Of a stretch of DNA of 64,000 bases, positions 51,971-63,841 are shown one piece after another. This DNA is from Mycolicibacterium fluoranthenivorans (lineage in GTDB: Bacteria; Actinomycetota; Actinomycetes; Mycobacteriales; Mycobacteriaceae), in assembly GCF_011758805.1 (NCBI RefSeq), contig NZ_JAANOW010000001.1, positions 3,410,001-3,474,000 on the forward strand. Direction: 5' to 3'. Below the pieces are notes generated by a model. That model was not told where the DNA came from. It saw nothing but the letters and a program-made list of their open reading frames with translations, and did no database searches. Position 1 is the stretch's first letter, and each line of letters begins with the position of its first letter. The position numbers were made by a program, and so were the translations under genes.

Positions 51971-53247
51971 CCGATCCGGACTGGGTGACACACGCGATCT
52001 GGTGGCAGATCTACCCGCTGGGGTTTGTCGGCGCCTTTCCCGCCGACCCGCCACCACCACCGGACGAGCATCGTCTGCTGCGCATCGTCGAATGGCTGGA
52101 CCACGCTGTCGAACTCGGCTGCTCGGGTATCGCGCTCGGTCCGGTGTTCGCCTCCCGCACCCACGGTTACGACACCACCGACCACTACCGCATCGATCCG
52201 CGTCTGGGCGTGGAGGACGATTTCGACCGGCTCGTCGAAGAATGCCATCGGCGCGGGCTCCGGATCCTGCTCGACGGGGTCTTCAATCACGTCGGCACCG
52301 ACTTCCCGCGGTACCGGGCGGCACTCGACGGTGGCGACACCGCCTGGTTCCGCAGGGCGCGCGACGGTTTCGCCACCTTCGAGGGGCACGGCGAGCTGAT
52401 CGCGCTCAACCACGGCAACCCCGACGTCGTCGACTACACCGTCGAGGTGATGGCGCACTGGCTGGACCGTGGCGCCGATGGCTGGCGACTGGACGCCGCC
52501 TACGCCGTGCCCGAACGGTTCTGGGCTTCGGTGCTGCCAGCCGTCCGCGAACGCCACCCACAGGCCTGGTTCGTGGGCGAGGTGATCCACGGCGACTATC
52601 CGGCACAGGTGCGGTCCGCCGGGTTCGACTCCGTCACCCAATACGAACTGTGGAAGGCGATCTGGAGCAGCCTGAACGACGGCAACTTCCACGAACTGGA
52701 CTGGGCGCTGCAACGCCACAACGACTTCCTGGACACCTTCGTGCCGCTCACCTTCGTCGGCAACCACGACGTGACCCGGATCGCCAGCCGGCTCGACGAT
52801 TCCCGGCATCTGGAGCACGCGCTCGTGCTGCTGCTCACCACCGGGGGCACGCCGAGCATCTACGCCGGCGACGAATGGGGATGGCGCGCGGTCAAGGAGG
52901 AACGGGTGGGCGGCGATGACGCGGTCCGCCCCGAATTCGACCAGCGGCCGACCGGTGACAACGACATCCTGCAACTGCACCAATATCTGATCGGATTGCG
53001 GCGCCGCCAGTCCTGGCTGCACACCGCGCACACCGAAGCGGTCGAGGTGAGCAACACCGGTTACGTGTACCGGACCGTCGCAGACGGCCACGAGCTGACG
53101 GTGGCGCTCAATATCGGCGACGATCCGTTGCCGGTCGCCTTGCCTCGGCCCGGCCGGATCACCGCCGGCTCCGGCGCCCCACCGCCGGAGCACGTTGCCG
53201 ATCTGGTGGTTCCGCCGCACGGATGGGTCATCGTCGAGCCGCAGTGA
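51967..53247 (+). CDS. Alpha-amylase family (GH13) glycosidase
   Basis: A 426-residue GH13 enzyme with the (beta/alpha)8 barrel. Conserved regions are DGVFNHVGT, GWRLDAAY (nucleophile D176), FVGEVIHGD (acid E205) and FVGNHDVTR (D268). It is short for the family and has no signal peptide, so it acts on cytoplasmic alpha-glucans or oligosaccharides such as trehalose- or maltose-type sugars. It overlaps the deaminase gene by four bases. Confidence 0.9.
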   Translation: MTDPDWVTHAIWWQIYPLGFVGAFPADPPPPPDEHRLLRIVEWLDHAVELGCSGIALGPVFASRTHGYDTTDHYRIDPRLGVEDDFDRLVEECHRRGLRILLDGVFNHVGTDFPRYRAALDGGDTAWFRRARDGFATFEGHGELIALNHGNPDVVDYTVEVMAHWLDRGADGWRLDAAYAVPERFWASVLPAVRERHPQAWFVGEVIHGDYPAQVRSAGFDSVTQYELWKAIWSSLNDGNFHELDWALQRHNDFLDTFVPLTFVGNHDVTRIASRLDDSRHLEHALVLLLTTGGTPSIYAGDEWGWRAVKEERVGGDDAVRPEFDQRPTGDNDILQLHQYLIGLRRRQSWLHTAHTEAVEVSNTGYVYRTVADGHELTVALNIGDDPLPVALPRPGRITAGSGAPPPEHVADLVVPPHGWVIVEPQ

Positions 53248-54574
<1,327 letters not shown>

Positions 54575-54588
54575 CACACCAGAACCAC

Positions 54589-54632
54589 AGGGAGCCTGCC
54601 GCAACCCCCCGAGCGGCAGGCTCCCTGCTTTT
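54589..54632 (+). terminator. Intrinsic terminator of fbpC
   Basis: A perfect 14-bp stem AGGGAGCCTGCCGC / GCGGCAGGCTCCCT with a 10-base loop is followed by GCTTTTG. It is 14 bp after the stop and also just ahead of the convergent SDR gene's end. Confidence 0.92.
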
Positions 54633-54638
54633 GTCTGA

Positions 54639-55367
54639 TCAGTTCTGGACGGTCGGACGGATGGTGATCTCGCCGATCTCGACATCCCGGGGCTGCTCGA
54701 TCGCGAACGCGACCGCCCGAGCCACCGCCTCCGGGGCGATCGCCATCGCCGCCATCCGGGAACCGATTTCGGGATCACGGTCCGGCCCACCGAGTTCGGT
54801 GCGGACGTAGCCCGGCGAGATGCCGGTCGTCCGGACCACCCCGTCGGTGGACTCCTGGCGCAACGCCTCCAGCACCGTGCGCACCGCATTCTTGGTCGCG
54901 GCGTAGACACCCATGTTCGGCACGATCTTCAACCCCGCCGTCGAGACCGTCGTGACGAAGTCGCCGTGACCCTGGCGCAGGAACACCGGCATCGCCGCCG
55001 CGATCCCGTTGAGCACCCCCCGCAGATTCACATCGATCATGGCCGACCACGCGCTGAGGTCGCCGTCGGCCAGCGGGCCGAGCGACGCGATCCCGGCGTT
55101 GCTCACGAACACATCGAGTCGGCCGAAATGCTGCACCGCCGCCGCGACCAGCCGCTCGACGTCCTCGGGCCGCGTCACGTCGACGGCCACGTACACCACG
55201 TCGGCGCCGTCGGCCCGCAGCGAATCCTGCAGGGCCGTCAGCAGATCGACGCGGCGCGCACCCAGCACCACCCGGGCCCCGCGTCGCGCCAGCAGCCGGG
55301 CCGTGGCTGCCCCGATCCCACTACTGGCCCCGGTGATCGCCACGACCTTGCCATCGAGGGGGTTCAC
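54639..55367 (-). CDS. Short-chain dehydrogenase/reductase
   Basis: A 242-residue classical SDR with TGASSGIGAATARLLARRGA, an ARR after strand two (LGARRVD) favouring NADP(H), SNAG, catalytic Ser in TTVSTAG, and YAATK. Similar to clavulanate-dehydrogenase-like and YdfG-type SDRs. GTG 55367 overlaps the stop of the quinone oxidoreductase gene (GTGA), so the two form an operon. Substrate unknown. Confidence 0.9.
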   Translation of the reverse strand: MNPLDGKVVAITGASSGIGAATARLLARRGARVVLGARRVDLLTALQDSLRADGADVVYVAVDVTRPEDVERLVAAAVQHFGRLDVFVSNAGIASLGPLADGDLSAWSAMIDVNLRGVLNGIAAAMPVFLRQGHGDFVTTVSTAGLKIVPNMGVYAATKNAVRTVLEALRQESTDGVVRTTGISPGYVRTELGGPDRDPEIGSRMAAMAIAPEAVARAVAFAIEQPRDVEIGEITIRPTVQN

Positions 55368-56320
55368 GGGCGCAGCACCAGCTTGCCGCGGGTGTGCCGC
55401 TCCTCCAGATCGCGATATGCCGCGCGGACCTCGGCCAGCGGGTACACCTTCGCGATCGGGACCTCGAGCTCGCCGGATGCCACCGCCGCGGCGAGTTCGG
55501 CCATCACCGCGGCGGTGCTGGCCTCGGCACTGCCGACGCCGAGGACACCGAACTGCTCGATCGCCGCGAAATCGATGACGGTGTCCACCCGTTCGCGCGG
55601 GACGCCCAGCTCGTCCACGGCGAGCGCGACGTAGCCGCCGCCGAAGAAGTCGAGGAACGCGTCCACCCGGCCCGGCTCTGCTGCGGCCCGCAGCCGGTCC
55701 GCCAGACCGTCGCCGTAGTTCACCGGAGTCGCACCATGCTTACGCAGCCAGTCGTCGTTGGCCGGTCCCGCGATACCGAGCACCCTCGCCCCGGTCCGGG
55801 CCGCCAACTGCACGGCGATACTGCCGACACCACCGGCCGCGCCCGCGATGGCCACGGTCTCCCCGGCTTTCAGAGCGACCGACCCGACGGCGGCGTAGGC
55901 GGTGGATCCGGCGACATACAGTGATCCGGCCACCTCCCAGGACACGCCGGCCGGCTTGGCCGTGAGCTGATCGGCGGGCACCGTCACGTACTCAGCGTGG
56001 CTGGACCGTCGCATCGAGAACCCGAGGACTTCGTCACCCACGGCGAACTCGGTGACACCGCTGCGTGTCCCGTCGCTTCGCTCGCCTCGGTGACCCAATT
56101 CGACGATCACTCCGGCCAGATCGCTCCCCTCACCCGAGGGGAACGTCGCCGGCCAGATGTCGTGCAGGAAGCCCCTGCGGATCATCGCCTCGCCCGGATT
56201 GATACCCGCCGCCTTGACCTCGACAAGCACTTCGCCCGGGCCGGGCTCGGGCCGGGGCACCTCGCGAACCTCCAGGACGTCGACGTCTCCGTACCGATCG
56301 AACTGCACAGCTCTGGTCAT
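55364..56320 (-). CDS. Quinone oxidoreductase-like MDR protein with a repeat-derived insert
   Basis: A 318-residue zinc-free medium-chain reductase: AGINPGEAMIRRG and SGEGSDLAGVIVELG in the catalytic domain, and GAAGGVGSIAVQLA for NADPH. Between VELG and VTEFAVGDE, where relatives run on directly, are 12 extra residues HRGERSDGTRSG encoded by a copy of the 36-bp repeat. The rest of the protein is intact, so it should still be functional. ATG 56320 is chosen. The frame upstream is antisense to the next gene. Confidence 0.9.
   Translation of the reverse strand: MTRAVQFDRYGDVDVLEVREVPRPEPGPGEVLVEVKAAGINPGEAMIRRGFLHDIWPATFPSGEGSDLAGVIVELGHRGERSDGTRSGVTEFAVGDEVLGFSMRRSSHAEYVTVPADQLTAKPAGVSWEVAGSLYVAGSTAYAAVGSVALKAGETVAIAGAAGGVGSIAVQLAARTGARVLGIAGPANDDWLRKHGATPVNYGDGLADRLRAAAEPGRVDAFLDFFGGGYVALAVDELGVPRERVDTVIDFAAIEQFGVLGVGSAEASTAAVMAELAAAVASGELEVPIAKVYPLAEVRAAYRDLEERHTRGKLVLRP
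56057..56092 (-). repeat. 36-bp repeat copy inside a coding sequence
   Basis: The segment shares the 20-mer TCCCGTCGCTTCGCTCGCCT with 3010-3045 and has the core GCGAAGC on the minus strand. It corresponds to the 12-residue insert in the quinone oxidoreductase. Confidence 0.8.
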
Positions 56321-56434
56321 GAGGGCTACGACGACCCGTGGCCGGTGAGTATTCCGCCGCACCGCGATTCCGCGGCCGACACGCGGATACGCCCCTTCAG
56401 TGACCTCACAGCTTCGCGACCTACCGTCGGCTCG

Positions 56435-57073
56435 GTGACCGAGCCGCCCGCGCGACCACAGTCCCTCCGTCCGGTCCTGCGCGGCATGCTGCTCGACTTC
56501 GGGCCGCCGTTGGGTGCCTACTACGGACTGCGTGCCGCCGGGGTGTCCGAATATATCGCGCTCCTGTCCGCGACCGTGCTGGCCGGGATCAAGGTGGCCT
56601 ATGACGCGATCAAGGCGCGCCGGCTCGATCCCTTCGCCGGCTACCTGATGCTCAACTTCGGTCTGAGCCTCGCCGTGGGACTGGCGACCTCGAATGCCCG
56701 GATGCTGATGGTGGGCGACACCCTGGTCGGTGGGATCGGCGCGTTGATCTTCCTGGGCAGCTGCATTATCGGTAAGCCCCTGACCCAGGTGGTTGCCGAG
56801 CGCGTCCAGCCCCCCGACGAGCGCTCGAGCGAGCCGGGCGCGCGGGCCTACAGACACCGCGTGCACGTTCTGCTGTCAGCGATATGGGGAGTCGGCCTGC
56901 TACTGGGCATGTTCCTCAGTCTGGGCATCATCTTCTCGCTGTCCGTCGACGTCGGGAAGGGTGTGAACACGGCGGTATCCCTCGCACTGACCGGCCTGCT
57001 GATCCTGGCGACCGTGGTGGTGGCCAAGGCCGCCAGATCGCGGTGGGAACAAAGGATCGCTTCACAGAGTTGA
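56435..57073 (+). CDS. Membrane protein, VC0807-like
   Basis: A 212-residue protein with five or six hydrophobic segments (GMLLDFGPPLGAYYGLRAAG, AVGLATSNARMLMVGDTLVG, WGVGLLLGMFLSLGIIFSL) as in actinobacterial VC0807-type intracellular-septation-like proteins. GTG 56435 is chosen. It ends just before lon; the HAIR-like element overlaps its stop. Function unknown. Confidence 0.75.
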   Translation: MTEPPARPQSLRPVLRGMLLDFGPPLGAYYGLRAAGVSEYIALLSATVLAGIKVAYDAIKARRLDPFAGYLMLNFGLSLAVGLATSNARMLMVGDTLVGGIGALIFLGSCIIGKPLTQVVAERVQPPDERSSEPGARAYRHRVHVLLSAIWGVGLLLGMFLSLGIIFSLSVDVGKGVNTAVSLALTGLLILATVVVAKAARSRWEQRIASQS

Positions 57074-57089
57074 GCCCATCAGGTTCAAC
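57069..57089. promoter_or_regulatory. HAIR-like (HspR) element upstream of lon
   Basis: GTTGAGC, seven bases, then GTTCAAC form an inverted repeat with the exact spacing of the HAIR element CTTGAGT-N7-ACTCAAG, matching TTGAG and TCAA in the arms (9 of 14). It ends 12 bp before the lon start. Confidence 0.5.
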
Positions 57090-57101
57090 TTTGGAGGATT
57101 G

Positions 57102-59432
<2,331 letters not shown>

Positions 59433-59438
59433 CCACGC

Positions 59439-59494
59439 GAGCGTGCGTGTTTGTACGGCCTGACACGGTGTGTCGCGTGCAAATGCGCACGCTC
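59439..59494. repeat. Nested palindrome between lon and the LLM gene
   Basis: Arms GAGCGTGCGTGTTTGTACG (59439-59457) and CGTGCAAATGCGCACGCTC (59476-59494) pair at 16 of 19 positions; inside them GACAC GGT GTGTC (59462-59474) forms a second perfect hairpin. It starts seven bases after the lon stop and ends before the next ribosome site. It may end lon transcription or be a small mobile palindromic unit. Confidence 0.7.
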
Positions 59495-59510
59495 GTGTGA
59501 GGAGGAGAAC

Positions 59511-60545
59511 ATGCGCAAGCTCGGCTTCCTGACCATCGGCCGCTTCGACGTGGACCATCCGGGTCCGGGTATCGAGGAAACGCTGCAGGTCATCGAACGG
59601 GCCGAGGCGCTCGGTTTCGACAGTGTCTGGTTGCGCTGCCGGCATTTCCAGCCCGGCATCTCCTCCCCCGTGGCGATCATGGCGGCGGCCACCCAGCGCA
59701 CGTCCCGCATCGAGCTGGGTACCGCCGTCATCCCGCTGGGTCTGGAGAACCCGGTGCGCCTCGCCGAGGATCTGGCCACCGTCGACATCCTGTCCGGCGG
59801 CCGGGTCAACCCGGGGGTGTCGGTGGGTACACCGATGCTCTACGACCACTACAAAACCGCGCTGTACCCGGAATCCCATGATGTGCAGGACTTTTCGAAG
59901 GAGCGGGTGCTGCGGCTGCTGCGCAGTCTGCGCGGGGAACCGGTCAGCGATTTCGAGGGTGTCATCGGGATCGAACAATTCGTGCGCCAGGTGCAACCGC
60001 ACTCCCCCGGGCTGGCCGGGCGGGTCTGGTACGGCGGCGGCCGGGAGTCGGCGATCTGGGCCGGCCAACAGGGGATCAATTACATGACGAGTTCGGTGGT
60101 CAGCACGGAGAACATCTCAGAGGGCACCGAATCCCGCGACTTCGCGACCATCCAGGCTGAACACATCGACGCCTACCGGGCACACCATCCCGAGCCCGGG
60201 AAATCCCGGGTGTCACAGGGATTGGTGGTCATCCCGACCGACTCGGCCAGCGACGACCAGATCCGCCGCTACCGCGAGTACGCGGCGAGCCGGTTCGAGC
60301 GGACCAAGAGCCCGCAAGGCGCGCGCGGCATGCTGTTCTCCCCCGACTACGTCGGCACCTCCGACGAACTCGCCGACCAGCTGTTCGCACACGCCGGATT
60401 CACCCGGGCCGACGAGGTGACCTTCGCCTTGCCGTTCACCTTCGCACCCGCGGATTACAACCAGATCATCACGGACATGGCGCAGGAACTGGGACCACGC
60501 CTCGGCTGGCAACCGTCAACCACACATCAAGGACGCGCCTCGTAA
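59511..60545 (+). CDS. LLM-class flavin-dependent oxidoreductase
   Basis: A 344-residue luciferase-like TIM-barrel protein (GFLTIGRFDVDHPGPG at the start, RIELGTAVIPLGLENPVRLA, LSGGRVNPGVSVG, VWYGGGRESAIWAG). Such proteins use FMN or F420; the text does not decide which. A GAGGAGGAG ribosome site precedes ATG 59511. Its end overlaps the convergent GlxA gene by 19 bp. Substrate unknown. Confidence 0.88.
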   Translation: MRKLGFLTIGRFDVDHPGPGIEETLQVIERAEALGFDSVWLRCRHFQPGISSPVAIMAAATQRTSRIELGTAVIPLGLENPVRLAEDLATVDILSGGRVNPGVSVGTPMLYDHYKTALYPESHDVQDFSKERVLRLLRSLRGEPVSDFEGVIGIEQFVRQVQPHSPGLAGRVWYGGGRESAIWAGQQGINYMTSSVVSTENISEGTESRDFATIQAEHIDAYRAHHPEPGKSRVSQGLVVIPTDSASDDQIRRYREYAASRFERTKSPQGARGMLFSPDYVGTSDELADQLFAHAGFTRADEVTFALPFTFAPADYNQIITDMAQELGPRLGWQPSTTHQGRAS

Positions 60546-61489
60546 CTCGCGCGGTACGTCTGCGGCGGAACGCCGACGCTGCGGACGAAGTGGTAGCGAA
60601 ACGAGGCGTGCGAGGTGAAACCGGACCGCTCGGCAATCCTGTCCATCGGCAGTCGGGTGGACTCCAGCAGCCGGCGTGCCCGGTCGATGCGAATCTGGAG
60701 CAACAGTTGCAGCGGTGTGGTGCCCAGCCGTGCGCGAAAGTGCCGATTGAGACTGCGTACGCTGGTTGACGCATGCTGGGCGATGCTGCGGAGGTCCAGC
60801 GGTTCGAGCGCGTGCTCTTCCATCCACCCGACGATCTCCTGCAGCGAATCATCTTCTGGCCGTGATGATTCGATGTACGGGGCCTGGCCACCTTCGCGCC
60901 AACTCGGCAGGACGAGACGCCGGGCGGTGCGGTCGGCGAGGTCGGGCCCGGCGTCCTGACGGATCAGGTGTAGACACAGGTCAAGGCCTGCTGCCACGCC
61001 CGCCGATGTCAGGATCTGACCGTCGTCGATGAACATGGCGGCGGCATTGACGTCGACATCGGGGTGGCGGCGGGCCAGGGCGTCCGCCCACTGCCAGTGT
61101 GTGGTGACCGTTCGCCCATCCAGCAGGCCGCTTGCGGCGAGCGTGAACGCCCCGACACAGATGGCACCGATGCGTGCGCCGGCTCGGTATGCGGCCCGCA
61201 AGACCTCGACCACATCGTGGGAGGGCGGCGCCAGAAAGTCCTGCTTGCCGGGCACGATCACGACGTCCGCGGCGATCACCTCGTCGAGACCGAAGGGTGT
61301 CCGGATCTCGACAGCGCCCCACTCAAGGGTCGTGGTCACGGCGTGCTGCGGGGCACACATTCGGACGTCGTAGGGCATTTCACCGAAGGTGGTCTCCGCC
61401 ACCGCGAGGTTGGCCATCCCGAAGACCTGACCGGGGATCATCAGTTCGAAGCCGAGTACTTGCTCACATCCCAGCACACCGATGATCAT
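60527..61489 (-). CDS. GlxA-family AraC-type regulator with DJ-1/PfpI domain
   Basis: A 320-residue protein: residues 1-190 are DJ-1/PfpI-like (GAICVGAFTLAASGLLDGR with Cys in the nucleophile elbow), residues 215-315 an AraC DNA-binding domain (two helix-turn-helix units, STSVRSLNRHFRARLGTTP and SGFTSHASFRYHFVRSVG). It is divergent from a three-gene operon (HD, hydrolase, metallo-beta-lactamase), which it probably activates. Confidence 0.92.
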   Translation of the reverse strand: MIIGVLGCEQVLGFELMIPGQVFGMANLAVAETTFGEMPYDVRMCAPQHAVTTTLEWGAVEIRTPFGLDEVIAADVVIVPGKQDFLAPPSHDVVEVLRAAYRAGARIGAICVGAFTLAASGLLDGRTVTTHWQWADALARRHPDVDVNAAAMFIDDGQILTSAGVAAGLDLCLHLIRQDAGPDLADRTARRLVLPSWREGGQAPYIESSRPEDDSLQEIVGWMEEHALEPLDLRSIAQHASTSVRSLNRHFRARLGTTPLQLLLQIRIDRARRLLESTRLPMDRIAERSGFTSHASFRYHFVRSVGVPPQTYRASYEARP

Positions 61490-61587
61490 GGCCAGATCTT
61501 AGCAATATGTGGCTGCTTGGCCACTGGCGCCACGGAGCCCCGCAGCCCAGAGTTGAGGAACACCGCTGAACGTCGAAGGGCTTGCAG

Positions 61588-62274
61588 ATGACCGTCAACG
61601 ACCACGCCGAGGCCGCACAGTTCGGACTACCCGACTCCCCGGTGGCCGTCGCGGCTCGCCGACTCGTCCACGACGTTTCACCCGAATTCGTCTACAACCA
61701 CGCCGTCCGCAGCTACGTGTTCGCGCGGGAATTGTCCGTGGCCGAAGCAACCATCGGTGAGCTCGACGACGAGTTGCTGTTCCTCACGTGCATCCTGCAC
61801 GACCTGGGCGCCACCGAGTATGCGAACACCGACCAACGTTTCGAGGTGGACGGCGCAGATGCGGCGGTACGTTTCCTTGAGGAGCACGGCGTCGCCCCCG
61901 CACGGGTCGAAACCGTCTGGACAGCAATCGCATTGCATACCAGCGCGGGCCTGGCCCACCGGTTCGGTCCCCTCGCCGCGGTCGCCCAGATGGGTATCGG
62001 TACGGACATCATCGGGACCCACATCTGGCAACTGCCAGAACAATTCGCCGATCGCGTACACGCCGTTTGGCCGCGCCACGACCTCGGCTATGCGCTCGCC
62101 GCAGTCGTCGCCGAACAGGCGCAGCGCAATCCCGTCAAAGCGCCACCGCTGAGCTTTCCTGCACACCTCCACCAGCTGGCGCATGCCACCCAACCGGCCG
62201 CGACCTGGTTCGACCTGGTCGACGCCGCCGGCTGGAACGACCGCCCCGTCGCAGTGCGCGACAGTCTGTCATGA
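61588..62274 (+). CDS. HD-domain protein, cyanamide hydratase-like
   Basis: A 228-residue HD-superfamily protein. The metal site is H in YNHAVRSYVFA, HD in ILHDLGAT, and later His in ALHTSAGL and Asp near GIGTDIIG. This layout is that of fungal and bacterial cyanamide hydratase-type proteins (cyanamide to urea), though the HD fold serves many reactions. ATG 61588 with GAAGGG upstream. It leads an operon whose three genes overlap by ATGA. Confidence 0.85.
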   Translation: MTVNDHAEAAQFGLPDSPVAVAARRLVHDVSPEFVYNHAVRSYVFARELSVAEATIGELDDELLFLTCILHDLGATEYANTDQRFEVDGADAAVRFLEEHGVAPARVETVWTAIALHTSAGLAHRFGPLAAVAQMGIGTDIIGTHIWQLPEQFADRVHAVWPRHDLGYALAAVVAEQAQRNPVKAPPLSFPAHLHQLAHATQPAATWFDLVDAAGWNDRPVAVRDSLS

Positions 62275-63074
62275 CATCCGCGTTCCGCGAACTACACGTC
62301 CCGGTGGCAGGCGGCTCGCTGACCGTGCAACGGCGGTCCGGGCGGGGACCGACACTGCTTCTTCTGCACTACTGGGGCGGCAGCAGACGCACCTGGGATC
62401 CGATGCTCGCCCATCTCGACCCTCAGACCCCAGTGGCCTCCTACGATCACCGGGGCTGGGGCCGATCCAACACCCTGACCGGACCCTTCGACCTGGAGCA
62501 ACTCGCCGCCGACGCCACGGCGGTCATCACGGCGCTGCAGACCGACGTCATTCTTGTCGGGCATTCGATGGGCGGCAAGGTCGCGCAACTCGTAGCGGCC
62601 GGAAGTCCCTCTGCGCTTACAGGTTTGATCCTCATTGCACCTGCACCCCCGGACCCGCCGACCACAGTCACGCGGGAGTTCCAACACGAACTCGCGCACG
62701 CCTACGACAGCCGAGAGACCGTGGCCGCCGCGCTCGATCACGTCCTTACGGCCACTGCACTGCCGACCTCCGTGCGCTCGGCGGTCATCGAGGACAGTCT
62801 TTCGGCCGCTGCGGCGGCCCGCACGGAGTGGCCACTTCGCGGCATCGCCGAGAACATCACACAGGCGGCAGAACGCATTTCGGCCGCGACCACGGTCATC
62901 GCCGGCGGTCGTGACCTGGTCGAACCGGTCGAGGTCTTGCGCCGGCATCTGTTGCCGTTCATCCCTCATGCGCATCTGCGCGTACTCGACGCCGTCGGCC
63001 ACCTGATCCCGCTCGAGGCACCGATGGCACTCGCCCAACAGCTCACCCGCAACGAAAACCGAGGGAACCCATGA
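62271..63074 (+). CDS. Alpha/beta hydrolase
   Basis: A 267-residue hydrolase with Ser in VGHSMGGK, Asp in AGGRDLVEP and His in AVGHLIPLEAP, a complete triad; LLLLHYWGGS is the oxyanion loop. It is coupled by ATGA to both neighbours (62271 and 63071). Probably an esterase or C-C/haloperoxidase-type hydrolase acting with the HD and metallo-beta-lactamase proteins. Confidence 0.9.
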   Translation: MTSAFRELHVPVAGGSLTVQRRSGRGPTLLLLHYWGGSRRTWDPMLAHLDPQTPVASYDHRGWGRSNTLTGPFDLEQLAADATAVITALQTDVILVGHSMGGKVAQLVAAGSPSALTGLILIAPAPPDPPTTVTREFQHELAHAYDSRETVAAALDHVLTATALPTSVRSAVIEDSLSAAAAARTEWPLRGIAENITQAAERISAATTVIAGGRDLVEPVEVLRRHLLPFIPHAHLRVLDAVGHLIPLEAPMALAQQLTRNENRGNP

Positions 63075-63778
63075 AGACCAAGATCGTCAAGATTCCGGTT
63101 CTCGGTGACCACCTGGTGAACACGTACCTGTTGATCGGACGGCGACCCGTTCTAGTCGATTGCGGCATGCCCTCCAGCGGCGATCGCATCTGGAACGGAA
63201 TCACTGCCGCGGGCATCGATCCCACCGATCTGGAGATGATCATCGTCACGCACGGGCATGTCGACCACTTCGGTGCCGCCACCGAACTCCAAGCCCGCAC
63301 CGGTGCTCCCGTCGCGGCACATGAGGGCGACCTTCCGACTTACCTGGCAGGACATTCCGATCGTGCCCGGCGCCAACCCATCGGCGTTTTCGGGCACCTC
63401 TTTACCCGAACCCCACCGCCGAACGAAGTCACCCGGCCGCTGCACCCCGACCGTGTCCTCACCGGGGAGTACCGTCTCCACGAACATGGCATCGACGGCC
63501 GCATCATCCATACCCCCGGCCACACCGCTGGTTCGGTATCGATCCTGCTCGATCAGGGCGACTTGATCGCTGGAGACATGCTCACCGGCGGTTTCCTGGG
63601 TCTGATGCAGTACCGCCCGTCGAACCCGCCGTTCCACGACGACCCTCAACAGGCCCTCCGCAGTCTGCAGGCCGCGCTGAGCCTGGGACCCCACACCCTG
63701 CACATCGGACATGGTGGCCCCATGGCCGCCGCCAAGGTGCAGCAGTGGCTGGATCGGCAGCTGACCAAGCGATCGTGA
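63071..63778 (+). CDS. Metallo-beta-lactamase-fold hydrolase
   Basis: A 235-residue MBL protein of the glyoxalase II-like type, with the metal motif VTHGHVDHFG, a second His in HTPGHTAGSV and Asp in IAGDML. It has no signal peptide. Final gene of the operon beginning at 61588. Likely hydrolyses a thioester, lactone or similar product of the preceding enzymes. Confidence 0.9.
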   Translation: MKTKIVKIPVLGDHLVNTYLLIGRRPVLVDCGMPSSGDRIWNGITAAGIDPTDLEMIIVTHGHVDHFGAATELQARTGAPVAAHEGDLPTYLAGHSDRARRQPIGVFGHLFTRTPPPNEVTRPLHPDRVLTGEYRLHEHGIDGRIIHTPGHTAGSVSILLDQGDLIAGDMLTGGFLGLMQYRPSNPPFHDDPQQALRSLQAALSLGPHTLHIGHGGPMAAAKVQQWLDRQLTKRS

Positions 63779-63841
63779 GTGCAGTTCACCGCACAAACGT
63801 CTCGTCGACGACGACGCCCCGCGGCCTTACACTCGGCTTCC

